Part shown: piece by piece, positions 24,263 to 32,768 of the stretch
Numbering within the stretch: the first letter of the stretch is position 1
Layout: each line of letters begins with the position of its first letter
From: JBFWRK01 sp050248955
GTDB taxonomy: Bacteria > Actinomycetota > Acidimicrobiia > Acidimicrobiales > Ilumatobacteraceae
Direction of reading: 5' to 3'
DNA: 64,000 nucleotides
Assembly (NCBI GenBank): GCA_050248955.1
Contig: JBFWRK010000019.1
Coordinates: forward strand, 17,368-81,367
Notes under the pieces: generated by a model
Told to the model about the DNA's origin: nothing
The model's input: only the letters and a program-made list of their open reading frames with translations
The model's database searches: none
Program-made: the position numbers and the translations under genes

Positions 24263-26850
24263 CGAGTGCGATCGAGCTCGCCGACGCTGCACTGGCAGCG
24301 CGCGACCACGATCGAGATCGGGCGGTGGAGCTCGCGAGGAGCGCGCTGACGAGGGCGCGGCGGACCCATGATGGTCGCGCCGCCGCGGTCGCGTGCCGGG
24401 CGCTCGCGCTGGTCGACCTCGATCGCGGCCGACCGGGCGCCGCGGCGCGACGAGCCGAGGAGGCCGTTTCTCTGGCGCGGCGCAGCGACGACGCAACGAC
24501 CATCGCCGGCGCCCTCACGACCGCCGCCGGCGTGCGGTTCCTACGCGGCGACGCGGCAGGCGCGCTCGCCGCGCTCGACGAGACGCCGCCGCTGGCCGGT
24601 TCGAGTGCGCGCGTCGACGCGACGATCCAACGGGCATGGATCCTCTTCCGGATCGGGCGGTGGAGCGAGGCGATGGCGCTGCACGAGCAGCTCCTGCGCG
24701 GCGAAGAGGCGGGCGCCGACCAACGGGCGTCGGTGCTCCACAACCACGGCTGCGTGCTCGCGCTGCTCGGTCGCTTCGACGAGGCGTTGGCCGCGTTCGA
24801 CGACGCCATCGAGTTGCTGCGCGGCCGGGACGCCGACCAGGACCTCGTGGACGTCATGCACAACCGGGCGCTCTGCCTGGCCGATTCCGGACGTCTCGCG
24901 GAGAGCTTCGATGCGTTCGCCGCGGTCGAGCGACGATTGCGCGACGAACCGGTCGACCGCGCCTGGCTGCTCGTCGGTCAGGTCGACGCGCTGCAGCGCG
25001 CCAACCTCGTCGCCGAGGCGCTCGTCGTCGCCCGTCGAGCGGTCGAGGCGGCCGGCCCGCGGGGACCGTTGCAGTTGCGGGCCGAGGCCTGGTCACGCGT
25101 CGCACGCTGCGCTCGAGGTTCCGGCGACATCGCGGAGGCCAGGGCAGCGGCCCGCAGGGCGCTGGCGATGTTCGAGGCGTTGGGCAACACCGCTCAGGCC
25201 GCGCAGGCTCGGCACGAGGCGCTGACGGTCGCGCCGCGACGCTCGGTGGCCGTACTGGCCGACCTGGAGCGTGTCGTCGAGCGGCTGCGCCGCGCCGGCA
25301 GGCTCGAGGCCGCGCTGCACGCGCGCGTCGATGCGTTCGAGCTCGCACTCGAGCTCGGCGACCTGCCGACCGCGTCCCGCCTCCGGCGGCGGATCGCGGT
25401 CGCGCGACCGAAGGTGACGGCGCTCCCGCGCGCGACGGCCTGGCTCGCCGAAGCCCGCTGGGCGGCTGCGAGGGGTGACCGACAGCGAGTGCGGGCCGCC
25501 GTGTGGTCCGGGCTCGACACGCTCGACGAGCACCGCGCGTTGCTGGGCTCGACCGAACTGCGCGCGCACGCCGCCGGGCTCGGCGCGGAGCTCGCTGCCG
25601 TCGGTCTCGGCGGTGCACTGGAAGCGGCCCGACCAGCCGCGGTCCTGGCGATGATCGAACGCTGGCGGGCGGGCACCGTGCTGCGCCGCCCCGTGGTCGA
25701 CGGCGAGCTGGCCGAAGCACTCGCGGAGCTGCGTCAGGCCGAGGTCCCGGACGCGTCCGGCGCGCCAGAAGACCGTCGCCGGTTGGAGACCCGGATCCGC
25801 CGGCTCGCTCGCACCGCCCGAGGTGGGGAGGACGAAGCAGCGCCACCAGCGACCGTGCCCGCGATCCGTGCGTCGATCGGTGACGCCACGCTCGTCGAGA
25901 TCGCCGAGCACGGCGGCGCGTACATCGCCGTCGTCGTCAGGCGTTCTGGCTGCCGGCTCATCGCACTCGGCACGACGCGCGAGATCGACGCAGCGCTCGC
26001 CGACCTGCACTTCGCGCTCCGCCGGCTCGCCCGGGTCGGCGCGTCGCCGGCGATCGTTCGCGCCGCGCGAGTCGGTGCAGAGGACGCGCTCTCGCGCTTG
26101 GCCACCGCGCTCGTCGACCCACTCGGTGCCGACATCGGGCACGCCGAGCAGATCGTCGTGGTGCCGCCGGCGTCGCTCCACACCGTGCCCTGGGCGTCGT
26201 TGCCGGGCCTCACCGGGAGCACGGACGTCACTGTCGCGCCATCCTCGACGTGGTGGCTCCAGGCTTCGGCAGCGGCGCCGGATCGGCGAGGTCTGGGTGG
26301 GGTGACGTTGGTCGCCGGCCCGCGCCTGCCCGGGGCGGCCGCCGAGATCGACGCGCTGCGACGGCACTACCCGGGAGCTGCGGTGTTCGATCCGCGTGCC
26401 GCGGTCGAGTCCGCTGTGCTCGCCGCGCTCGACGGCGCGGCGCTCGCCCATCTCGCGTGCCACGCCCACCTGCGCGCCGATCATCCGCACCTCTCCGCCT
26501 TGGAGCTCGCCGACGGTCCGTTCACCGTCTACGACCTCGAGCGTCTCCAGCGGGCGCCGGAGCGCGTCGTGCTCTCGGCGTGCGACTCGGGCGTCTCGTC
26601 GACGCGTCCCGGCGACGAGCTGCTCGGGTTCCTGACGGCGCTGTTCTCGCTCGGCACGCGATCGGTCGTCGCGAGCGTCGTCCCCGTGTCGGACATCGCG
26701 ACGACGCCCTTGATGGTCGCACTGCACGACGAGTTGCGGGCCGGCGCGAGCATGTCCTCGGCACTGCGAGCTGCCTGCCGCACGCTCGACCCCGACGATC
26801 CGGCGGCGTTCGCCGCGTCGACCGCGTTCGTCGCGTTCGGAGCTGCATGA
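24247..26850 (+). CDS. TPR-CHAT caspase-like protease
   Basis: 867 residues. The first ~450 are helical repeats of TPR type (e.g. NHGCVLALLGRFDEALAAFD at about 170-190). The C-terminal ~270 form a CHAT domain, a caspase-fold peptidase: catalytic His in HLACHAHL (H739) and catalytic Cys in VVLSACDSG (C779), followed by LLGFLTALFSLGTRSVVAS and the typical late PLMVALHDELRAG. Start ATG 24247 overlaps the previous gene by 16 bases; longer in-frame sequence upstream lies inside that gene. CHAT proteins with TPRs cleave partner proteins on sensing a signal, as Csx29 does in Craspase. Confidence 0.92.
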   Translation: MGDHLTSAIELADAALAARDHDRDRAVELARSALTRARRTHDGRAAAVACRALALVDLDRGRPGAAARRAEEAVSLARRSDDATTIAGALTTAAGVRFLRGDAAGALAALDETPPLAGSSARVDATIQRAWILFRIGRWSEAMALHEQLLRGEEAGADQRASVLHNHGCVLALLGRFDEALAAFDDAIELLRGRDADQDLVDVMHNRALCLADSGRLAESFDAFAAVERRLRDEPVDRAWLLVGQVDALQRANLVAEALVVARRAVEAAGPRGPLQLRAEAWSRVARCARGSGDIAEARAAARRALAMFEALGNTAQAAQARHEALTVAPRRSVAVLADLERVVERLRRAGRLEAALHARVDAFELALELGDLPTASRLRRRIAVARPKVTALPRATAWLAEARWAAARGDRQRVRAAVWSGLDTLDEHRALLGSTELRAHAAGLGAELAAVGLGGALEAARPAAVLAMIERWRAGTVLRRPVVDGELAEALAELRQAEVPDASGAPEDRRRLETRIRRLARTARGGEDEAAPPATVPAIRASIGDATLVEIAEHGGAYIAVVVRRSGCRLIALGTTREIDAALADLHFALRRLARVGASPAIVRAARVGAEDALSRLATALVDPLGADIGHAEQIVVVPPASLHTVPWASLPGLTGSTDVTVAPSSTWWLQASAAAPDRRGLGGVTLVAGPRLPGAAAEIDALRRHYPGAAVFDPRAAVESAVLAALDGAALAHLACHAHLRADHPHLSALELADGPFTVYDLERLQRAPERVVLSACDSGVSSTRPGDELLGFLTALFSLGTRSVVASVVPVSDIATTPLMVALHDELRAGASMSSALRAACRTLDPDDPAAFAASTAFVAFGAA

Positions 26851-26888
26851 ACGCCGTGGTGTGCGCCGGCAGCGCGTAGCGTTCGGGC

Positions 26889-27854
26889 ATGGCAAACGAC
26901 ATGGTCTTCGGCGCGTTCATCCCGCAGGGCTGGAAGATGGAGCTGGCATCGATCGACGGCGCTGCGCAGAAGTGGGAGAAGAGCGTCGAGATCGCGCTGC
27001 TCGCCGAGGAGCTCGGGTACGACTCGATCTGGGTGTACGACCACTTCCACAACGTCCCGCGGCCGGCTCACGAGGCGGTGTTCGAGTGCTGGACGACCAT
27101 CGCCGCGATCAGCCAGCGCACGACCCGCATCCGCCTCGGCCAGATGGTCGGTTGCAACAGCTACCGCAATCCGGCGCTGCTGGCGAAGATCACGTCGACC
27201 GTCGACGTCATCTCGGGTGGTCGGCTCGACTGGGGGATCGGCGCCGGCTGGTACGAGAACGAGTACCGCAGCTACGGCTACGACTTCCCGAAGCCGAAGG
27301 ATCGCATCGGGATGCTGCGCGAGACGGTCGAGATCGTGAAGAGCATGTGGACCGAGGCCGAGACGACCCATCGGGGCTCGTACTACGAGGTGGTGCGCGC
27401 GAACTGCGACCCGAAGCCGCTGCAGGCACCGCATCCGCCGATCTGGATCGGTGGCGGCGGAGAGCAGCTGACGTTGCGGGTCGTGGCCCGTCATGCGGAC
27501 TGCTCGAACTTCGGTGGCAACCGGGACGAGTTCGCCCGCAAGTGCGAGATCCTGAAGTCGCATTGCGCATCCGTGGGGCGCGACTACGACACCATCCGCA
27601 AGACCTGGTCGCCGGAGGTGTTCATCCGCGAGACCGAAGCGGAGATCGTCGAAGCGGGTTCGCGCAGCCTGTGGGGCGAGGCAGTCGGGTCGTGGCGGGC
27701 CGGCAACCTCGTCGGCACCCCGGAACAGGTGGCAGAGAAGATCCGGACCTACCGATCGCTCGGCTGCACCGGCTTCATCCCCTGGAACGCCGACTACCCC
27801 GACACCCAGACGCTCGAGCTCTTCGCCACGAAGGTCATCCCCGAGTTCCGCTGA
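26889..27854 (+). CDS. LLM-class F420-dependent oxidoreductase
   Basis: 321 residues of the luciferase-like monooxygenase fold. Typical blocks: MVFGAFIPQGWKMEL, LAEELGYDSIWVYDHFHNV, TTRIRLGQMVGCNSYRNPAL, DVISGGRLDWGIGAGWYENE and HPPIWIGGGGEQLTLRVVAR. Length and the GAGWYE segment fit the F420-binding TIM barrels common in actinobacteria; I would place it near the Rv1855c-like group, without certainty. NpdG, which makes F420H2/NADPH interchange possible, is encoded 4 kb downstream. Substrate unknown. Confidence 0.88.
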   Translation: MANDMVFGAFIPQGWKMELASIDGAAQKWEKSVEIALLAEELGYDSIWVYDHFHNVPRPAHEAVFECWTTIAAISQRTTRIRLGQMVGCNSYRNPALLAKITSTVDVISGGRLDWGIGAGWYENEYRSYGYDFPKPKDRIGMLRETVEIVKSMWTEAETTHRGSYYEVVRANCDPKPLQAPHPPIWIGGGGEQLTLRVVARHADCSNFGGNRDEFARKCEILKSHCASVGRDYDTIRKTWSPEVFIRETEAEIVEAGSRSLWGEAVGSWRAGNLVGTPEQVAEKIRTYRSLGCTGFIPWNADYPDTQTLELFATKVIPEFR

Positions 27855-27903
27855 CGCCCGTCGCCTCTGTGGCGTGGGCTCGCCTGGTTGCGGGGCGCGC
27901 AGG

Positions 27904-28362
27904 CTACGTGTAGCTGCGGAAGATGATCTCGGCGACGCAGGACGGCTTGCTGGCACCCTCGCACTCGAAGGTGAACTCCATCGTCATCTGCACGCCGCCG
28001 GCGATGTCCACGACCTCGAGCAGCTTCACGCCGAGCCGGAGCTTCGCCCCGACCGGGACCGGCGACGGGAAGCGGACCTTGTTCGCGCCGTAGTTCACGC
28101 CCATCGAGAACCCCTCGACGCGCACGACGCTCGGGTAGAGCACCGGACCGAGCGACAGCGTCAGGTAGCCGTGGGCGATCGGCCCGCCGAACGGCCCGCT
28201 CTTCGCTCGCTCGACGTCGACGTGGATCCACTGGTGGTCCCCGGTCGCATCCGCGAACTTGTTCACCCGGTCCTGGGTGATCTCCATGTAGTCGCTGTAG
28301 CCGAGATGCTCGCCGACGAGGCGCTTCAGCTCGTCGGGGCCGTTGATGACGCGCGTTGCCAT
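27904..28362 (-). CDS. MaoC-like (R)-specific enoyl-CoA hydratase
   Basis: 152 residues, single hot-dog fold. The hydratase-2 motif is intact: NKFADATGDHQWIHVDVERA followed by GPFGGPIAHGYLTLSL, with Asp and His of the catalytic pair. It hydrates trans-2-enoyl-CoA in beta-oxidation or related pathways. ATG 28362 is preferred over an upstream ATG eight codons earlier, because MATRVINGPDEL is the usual family opening. Confidence 0.9.
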   Translation of the reverse strand: MATRVINGPDELKRLVGEHLGYSDYMEITQDRVNKFADATGDHQWIHVDVERAKSGPFGGPIAHGYLTLSLGPVLYPSVVRVEGFSMGVNYGANKVRFPSPVPVGAKLRLGVKLLEVVDIAGGVQMTMEFTFECEGASKPSCVAEIIFRSYT

Positions 28363-28396
28363 GGTGGCGATCCTTGCACGCAGCACCGCACGGTCG

Positions 28397-28819
28397 TTAC
28401 TTGAACCAGATGCGCTGGTGGCTCCGGCTCTGCGGGTGGAGCAGCAGCGCGCACAGCGCGACCTCGAAGATGAACCCGATTGTGTTGTTGCCCGTGAGCT
28501 TGTCGAACAGGGACAGGCCCGTGCCGTTCAGCAGCCACAGCCTGACGACGAACGGCGAGAACGCGGCGACGATGGCGAGGACGTACCCGATCTTGCGCTC
28601 GTTCGCCATGAGGAACGCGCCTCCGACGTAGGCGGCGATGATCGCGATCCCCACGAGCGTGCCCAGCGATCCGTGGCGGATGCGGGCGATGCCGATCCAA
28701 CCGTTCGTGTCGAGGAGATCGATCAGCTCGAAGAACGCGTTGATGTACAGGAGCCACGTGGCGATCTGGAGCGTCTGGGGTTGGGTTCGGTCGAACCACC
28801 TGCGGGTGTCGATGGGCAC
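28397..28819 (-). CDS. Small four-helix integral membrane protein
   Basis: 140 residues with four hydrophobic segments: ATWLLYINAFFELIDLL, GTLVGIAIIAAYVGGAFLMA, IGYVLAIVAAFSPFVVRLWL and IGFIFEVALCALLLH. A short basic N-terminus and the tail PQSRSHQRIWFK lie in the cytosol if the usual rule holds. No recognised family. It lies between the MaoC gene and an acyl-CoA synthetase, and the same-strand gap to maoC is 34 bases, so co-transcription is likely. Confidence 0.75.
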   Translation of the reverse strand: MPIDTRRWFDRTQPQTLQIATWLLYINAFFELIDLLDTNGWIGIARIRHGSLGTLVGIAIIAAYVGGAFLMANERKIGYVLAIVAAFSPFVVRLWLLNGTGLSLFDKLTGNNTIGFIFEVALCALLLHPQSRSHQRIWFK

Positions 28820-28903
28820 GGGGGTCAGTCTCTCACCCCGGGCGCCCCGACCCGGGACCGCTCAGCACGCCGTGACGGTGGTCACGCGTGCTAGGAACCT
28901 GTC

Positions 28904-30463
28904 ATGCCGGACTTCCTCACCATGTATGCCCAGGTCCAGCCGGAGAAGCCGGCGGTCGTCGACGACCGCCCCGATGGTCATGTCACGACGATGACCTACG
29001 CCGAGCTGAACGCGGCAGCGAATCGCCTCGTCAACGTGCTGATCGACCTCGGCGCCCGCCCGGGGACGACGAAGGTCGTGTGGTGTGGGCAGAACTCGCC
29101 GGGGCTCGTCGTCATGGTGAACGCGGCGCGGAAGCTCGGCGTCACCGCGGTGCCGTTGAACTACCGGCTCTCGGACGAAGAAGCCGCGTACGTCACCGAC
29201 CACTGCGACGCCACCATCGTCTACGTCGATGCCGAGTTCGCCCCGATGTTCGAACGGATCCGCGCGGCCATTCCGAAGGTCGAGCACATCCTCGTGTTCG
29301 ACGGCGCCGCACCGGACGGGATGCACGCTGCCGACGAGCTGATGGCGAAGGCGAGCAGCGACGAACCGGTGATCCCGGAAGGCACCGAAGCCGGGGCGAC
29401 GATGATCTACACGTCCGGCACCACGGGCAAGCCCAAAGGCGCGCTGCGCCTCGGCATCGGCGACCCGAACCAGGTGGCGGCGATGATCGGCTTCATCGGT
29501 TACACCCCGAACGACGTGTACCTGCCGACGGGTCCCCTGTACCACTCGGGTCCCGGTGGGTTCATGGGCATCGCCCTGGCGCTCGGCCAGACAGTCGTGC
29601 TGCAGCGCAAGTTCAACCCGGAGGACTGGCTCCGGCTCGTCCAGCAGTACGGCGTCAGCTCCACCTTCGCCGCGCCGACCCCGATCCGGATGGTCTGCAA
29701 CCTCCCGGCCGAGGTGAAGGCGAACTACGCCACGTCGTCGATGAAGCGGATGATCGCGAACGCGGCGCCGTGGAGCTTCGCGCTCAAGCAGATGTACCTC
29801 GCCGACTTCCCGTCCGACTCGCTGTGGGAGGTCTACGGCTCGACCGAGCTCGGCGTCAACTGCATCCTCAGGCCCGAGGACCAGTTGCGCAAACCGGGCT
29901 CGTGCGGACAGCCGGCGCCCGGCGTCGAGGTCAAGCTGTTCGACGACGACGGGAACGAAGTGACCGGCCGCGGTGCCGAGCACACGGGTGAGCTGTTCGT
30001 GAAGTCCCCGAGCGTCTTCGCCGACTACTACAAGCAACACGACAAGTTCCTCGCCGACAACAAGCACGGCTACCAGACGGTCGGCGACATCGCCTACCTC
30101 GACGACGAGGGGTACGTCTACATCTGCGACCGCAAGAAGGACATGATCATCTCGGGCGGCATGAACATCTACCCCGCTGAGATCGAATCCGCGCTCGAGG
30201 CCCACCCGGACGTGCTCGAGGCCGCCGTCTTCGGCATCCCGAGCGAGGAGTGGGGCGAGACGGTGCACGCCGTCGTCGTCGTCCGCGAAGGCGCCGTGCT
30301 GACCGAGGACGAGGTGATCGCCCACACCAGGGAGCACCTCGCGAGCTACAAGATCCCGCGCTCCGTGACCTGGTCCGACGAGCTCCCGAAGACCGGATCG
30401 GGCAAGATCCTGAAGCGTGAGCTGCGGGCTCCGTTCTGGGCAGGGCGCACCAGCCAGGTGTGA
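28904..30463 (+). CDS. Acyl-CoA synthetase (AMP-dependent)
   Basis: 519 residues, complete ANL enzyme. Adenylation motif ATMIYTSGTTGKPKGALR, A5-like WEVYGSTELGVNC, the hinge YLDDEGYVYICDRKKDMII, SGGMNIYPAEIE and the catalytic lysine in PKTGSGKILKREL. All the motifs expected for fatty or medium-chain acyl-CoA ligases are intact. Divergent from the MaoC and membrane-protein genes; together they look like part of a fatty-acid or aliphatic-acid pathway. Confidence 0.92.
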   Translation: MPDFLTMYAQVQPEKPAVVDDRPDGHVTTMTYAELNAAANRLVNVLIDLGARPGTTKVVWCGQNSPGLVVMVNAARKLGVTAVPLNYRLSDEEAAYVTDHCDATIVYVDAEFAPMFERIRAAIPKVEHILVFDGAAPDGMHAADELMAKASSDEPVIPEGTEAGATMIYTSGTTGKPKGALRLGIGDPNQVAAMIGFIGYTPNDVYLPTGPLYHSGPGGFMGIALALGQTVVLQRKFNPEDWLRLVQQYGVSSTFAAPTPIRMVCNLPAEVKANYATSSMKRMIANAAPWSFALKQMYLADFPSDSLWEVYGSTELGVNCILRPEDQLRKPGSCGQPAPGVEVKLFDDDGNEVTGRGAEHTGELFVKSPSVFADYYKQHDKFLADNKHGYQTVGDIAYLDDEGYVYICDRKKDMIISGGMNIYPAEIESALEAHPDVLEAAVFGIPSEEWGETVHAVVVVREGAVLTEDEVIAHTREHLASYKIPRSVTWSDELPKTGSGKILKRELRAPFWAGRTSQV

Positions 30464-30519
30464 CCTCTGCGTGGTGCGGCGACCGACGCGCGCGCTCCAC
30501 ACCCTGCGATGATCCTCGG

Positions 30520-31251
30520 ATGCGTCGTCCCTCGTTCGTCTCCGTCGCGTGCGCCCTGGGGCTCGCGTTCGCAGCGGGCGCCTGCGACGACGGCAGCCTC
30601 GGCACCCCGGACCCGACGTTGCCGTTCAATCCGCAAGTGGAAGCGACCGACCCGCCGTTCTCGACGGTGCCGGCTGCCGGACCCACGCTCGAGATGATCG
30701 TCGACGACATCCACACGTCGGTGTTGCAGGCGCTCGGCATCGTGCTCACGGCTGCAGACGACGAGTGCATCCGATCCGGACTCCTCGCCGACGTCGACCC
30801 GGACGCGCTGACACGGGTCGGCCTCGACGGCATCATCGGCGAACAACCGATCCCTGTGCAGACGCAGATCTTCGGCGTCTACGACCGCTGTGTGACGCCC
30901 GAGCACTACGCCGAGGTGCTGGGTCCCGTGCTCGTGATCGCCGGCGCCGACCCTGACGGCGCGACGTGCTTCTTCGAGTCGATGCGCAGCACGCTCGGCT
31001 TTGCCGGGATGTACCGGGCGGCCGCGGGGGAGACCGGCGAGCTCGACCGGGACGACACGTTGCTCGACGCCGTCGGCCGGATCTACGACCGTTGCGACGT
31101 CGATCCGTCGGTCCTCGCGCCGCCGACCACGCCACCCCCGCCGCCGACGTCGGCGCCACCCTCGACCCGACCCGGCCCGAGTACGAGCGCGCCACCGTCG
31201 ACGCCGCCGACCACGTTGCCGGTGCTCTCGACGACGACGGCCCAGCCGTAG
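30520..31251 (+). CDS. Putative lipoprotein of unknown function
   Basis: 243 residues. Lipoprotein signal MRRPSFVSVACALGLAFAAG with cysteine at ACDDG. The mature part has a helical region with several cysteines (DDECIRSG, DRCVTPE, GATCFFESM, DRCDVDPSV) in repeated D-R-C-like settings, then a long Pro/Thr/Ser tail resembling a cell-wall-spanning linker. Residues ~70-200 may be two copies of a short helical unit, each with a conserved Cys. No function assigned. ATG 30520 is chosen by the signal peptide. Confidence 0.75.
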   Translation: MRRPSFVSVACALGLAFAAGACDDGSLGTPDPTLPFNPQVEATDPPFSTVPAAGPTLEMIVDDIHTSVLQALGIVLTAADDECIRSGLLADVDPDALTRVGLDGIIGEQPIPVQTQIFGVYDRCVTPEHYAEVLGPVLVIAGADPDGATCFFESMRSTLGFAGMYRAAAGETGELDRDDTLLDAVGRIYDRCDVDPSVLAPPTTPPPPPTSAPPSTRPGPSTSAPPSTPPTTLPVLSTTTAQP

Positions 31252-31254
31252 CGG

Positions 31255-32022
31255 TCAGGCTCCGACGGCGTGGAAGCCGCCGTCGACGTGGATGATCTCG
31301 CCGGTGGTCGCCGGGAACCAGTCCGACAGCAGCGCGACGCACGACCTGGCGACCACGCTCGAGTCGGTCACGTCCCAGCCGAGCGGCGCACGGTCGTCCC
31401 ACACGTCCTCGAAGCGCTTGAAGCCAGGGATCGACTTCGCCGCCATCGTCTTGACCGGACCGGCCGCGATCAGGTTGCAGCGGATGCCCTTCGGCCCGAG
31501 CTCCTTGGCCAGGTAGCGGCTCGTGGACTCGAGCGCCGACTTCGCGACGCCCATCCAGTTGTAAGCCGGCCACGCGACTCGGTTGTCGAAGTCGAGCCCG
31601 ACGAACGCGCCGCCGGAGCCCATCAGCGGGACGAAGGCGTCGGCGAGCGCCTTCAGCGAGTACGCGGAGACGTGCAGCGCGACTGCGACGTCCTCCCACT
31701 GCGCCGCCATGAAGTCGTCGCCGAGGCACGCTTCGGGGGCGAAGCCGATCGAGTGCAGCACACCGTCCACCCGCGGCCACATCTCCGCCACCGAGTTCCG
31801 TGCCGCGACGAGATGCTCCGGCTTCGTCACGTCGAGCTCGAACACGGTCGTCGGTTCCGGGAGCTTGCGGGCGGTGCGCTCCGTCAGCGACAGCGCCCGG
31901 CCGGCGCCGGTGAGGACGACCTCGGCACCTTCCTCCTGGGCGAGCTTCGCCACACCGAACGCGAGTGAGGCGTCGGTCAGGACACCCGTGACGATGATGT
32001 GCTTGCCCTCGAGAAGACCCAT
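31255..32022 (-). CDS. fabI: Enoyl-[acyl-carrier-protein] reductase (FabI/InhA-like)
   Basis: 255 residues. NADH-dependent SDR of the FabI group: MGLLEGKHIIVTGVLTDASL, then AFGVAKLAQEEGAEVVLTG, HSIGFAPE, and the catalytic segment PAYNWMGVAKSALES with Tyr and Lys spaced as in InhA. The C-terminus TGEIIHVDGGFHAVGA is standard. It carries out the last step of fatty-acid elongation (type II). An upstream ATG 33 codons earlier lies in the divergent promoter and has no family similarity. Confidence 0.93.
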   Translation of the reverse strand: MGLLEGKHIIVTGVLTDASLAFGVAKLAQEEGAEVVLTGAGRALSLTERTARKLPEPTTVFELDVTKPEHLVAARNSVAEMWPRVDGVLHSIGFAPEACLGDDFMAAQWEDVAVALHVSAYSLKALADAFVPLMGSGGAFVGLDFDNRVAWPAYNWMGVAKSALESTSRYLAKELGPKGIRCNLIAAGPVKTMAAKSIPGFKRFEDVWDDRAPLGWDVTDSSVVARSCVALLSDWFPATTGEIIHVDGGFHAVGA

Positions 32023-32095
32023 GGGAGCGACGGTACTCCGCGCCGCCCACGCTGCGAGAAGGGTCGTGGCGCGCGCTTTGTGCTGAGATGTCCCG

Positions 32096-32752
32096 ATGCG
32101 CATCGGCATCTTCGGCGGCACCGGCCCAGCGGGGACGGCACTCGGCGCCCGGTTGGCGTCAGTCGGTTACGACATCGTGCTCGGGTCACGCTCGAAGTAC
32201 CGGGCGATGGAGGCACGCGACAAGATCCTCGCCGCGTGGCCGGACCGCGAGCTGTCGATGGACGCCGGCGACAACGACGCAGCCGCCGAATGCGATCTCG
32301 TGATCATCGCGACGCCGTGGGATTCCGCGGCGACGACCGCTCGGGAGCACGAGGAGGCATTGGGCGGGAAGATCGTCGTCTCGATGGCGAACGCGCTCGT
32401 GCGCGTCGGCAGCGAGTTCCAGCCGCTCGTCCCGCCGCGTGGCTCCGTGGCGGCCCACGTGCAGGTGGCCGTGCCTCGTTGCCGCGTCGTCGCCGCCTTC
32501 CACCACCTGCCGGCGAAGGAGCTCGGTCTGCTCGACCACACGATCGACAGCGACGTGCTGATCTGCTCGGACGACGCCGAAGCCACGAAGGTGGTCAGCG
32601 AGATCGTGCGCAAGATCCCCGGGTGCCGTCCACTCGACGCCGGTGAGCTGTCGAACGCCACCGCGATCGAGGCCTTCACCGCGGTCCTCCTGCAGCTCAA
32701 CGTCCGGTACCACACGCGGGTCGCGCCCAAGCTCACGGGAATCAGAGACTGA
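32096..32752 (+). CDS. npdG: F420H2:NADP+ oxidoreductase / NADPH-dependent F420 reductase
   Basis: 218 residues. N-terminal NADP Rossmann motif MRIGIFGGTGPAGTALGARL with SRSKYRA, which fits phosphate binding; IIATPWDSA and VSMANALVRVG, and a C-terminal region (FHHLPAKELGLLDHTIDSDV) characteristic of NpdG/Fno. It couples NADPH to the deazaflavin F420 used by the two LLM oxidoreductases in this window. Starts 74 bases from the divergent fabI. Confidence 0.9.
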   Translation: MRIGIFGGTGPAGTALGARLASVGYDIVLGSRSKYRAMEARDKILAAWPDRELSMDAGDNDAAAECDLVIIATPWDSAATTAREHEEALGGKIVVSMANALVRVGSEFQPLVPPRGSVAAHVQVAVPRCRVVAAFHHLPAKELGLLDHTIDSDVLICSDDAEATKVVSEIVRKIPGCRPLDAGELSNATAIEAFTAVLLQLNVRYHTRVAPKLTGIRD

Positions 32753-32768
32753 GCTCCAGCGTTCCGCT

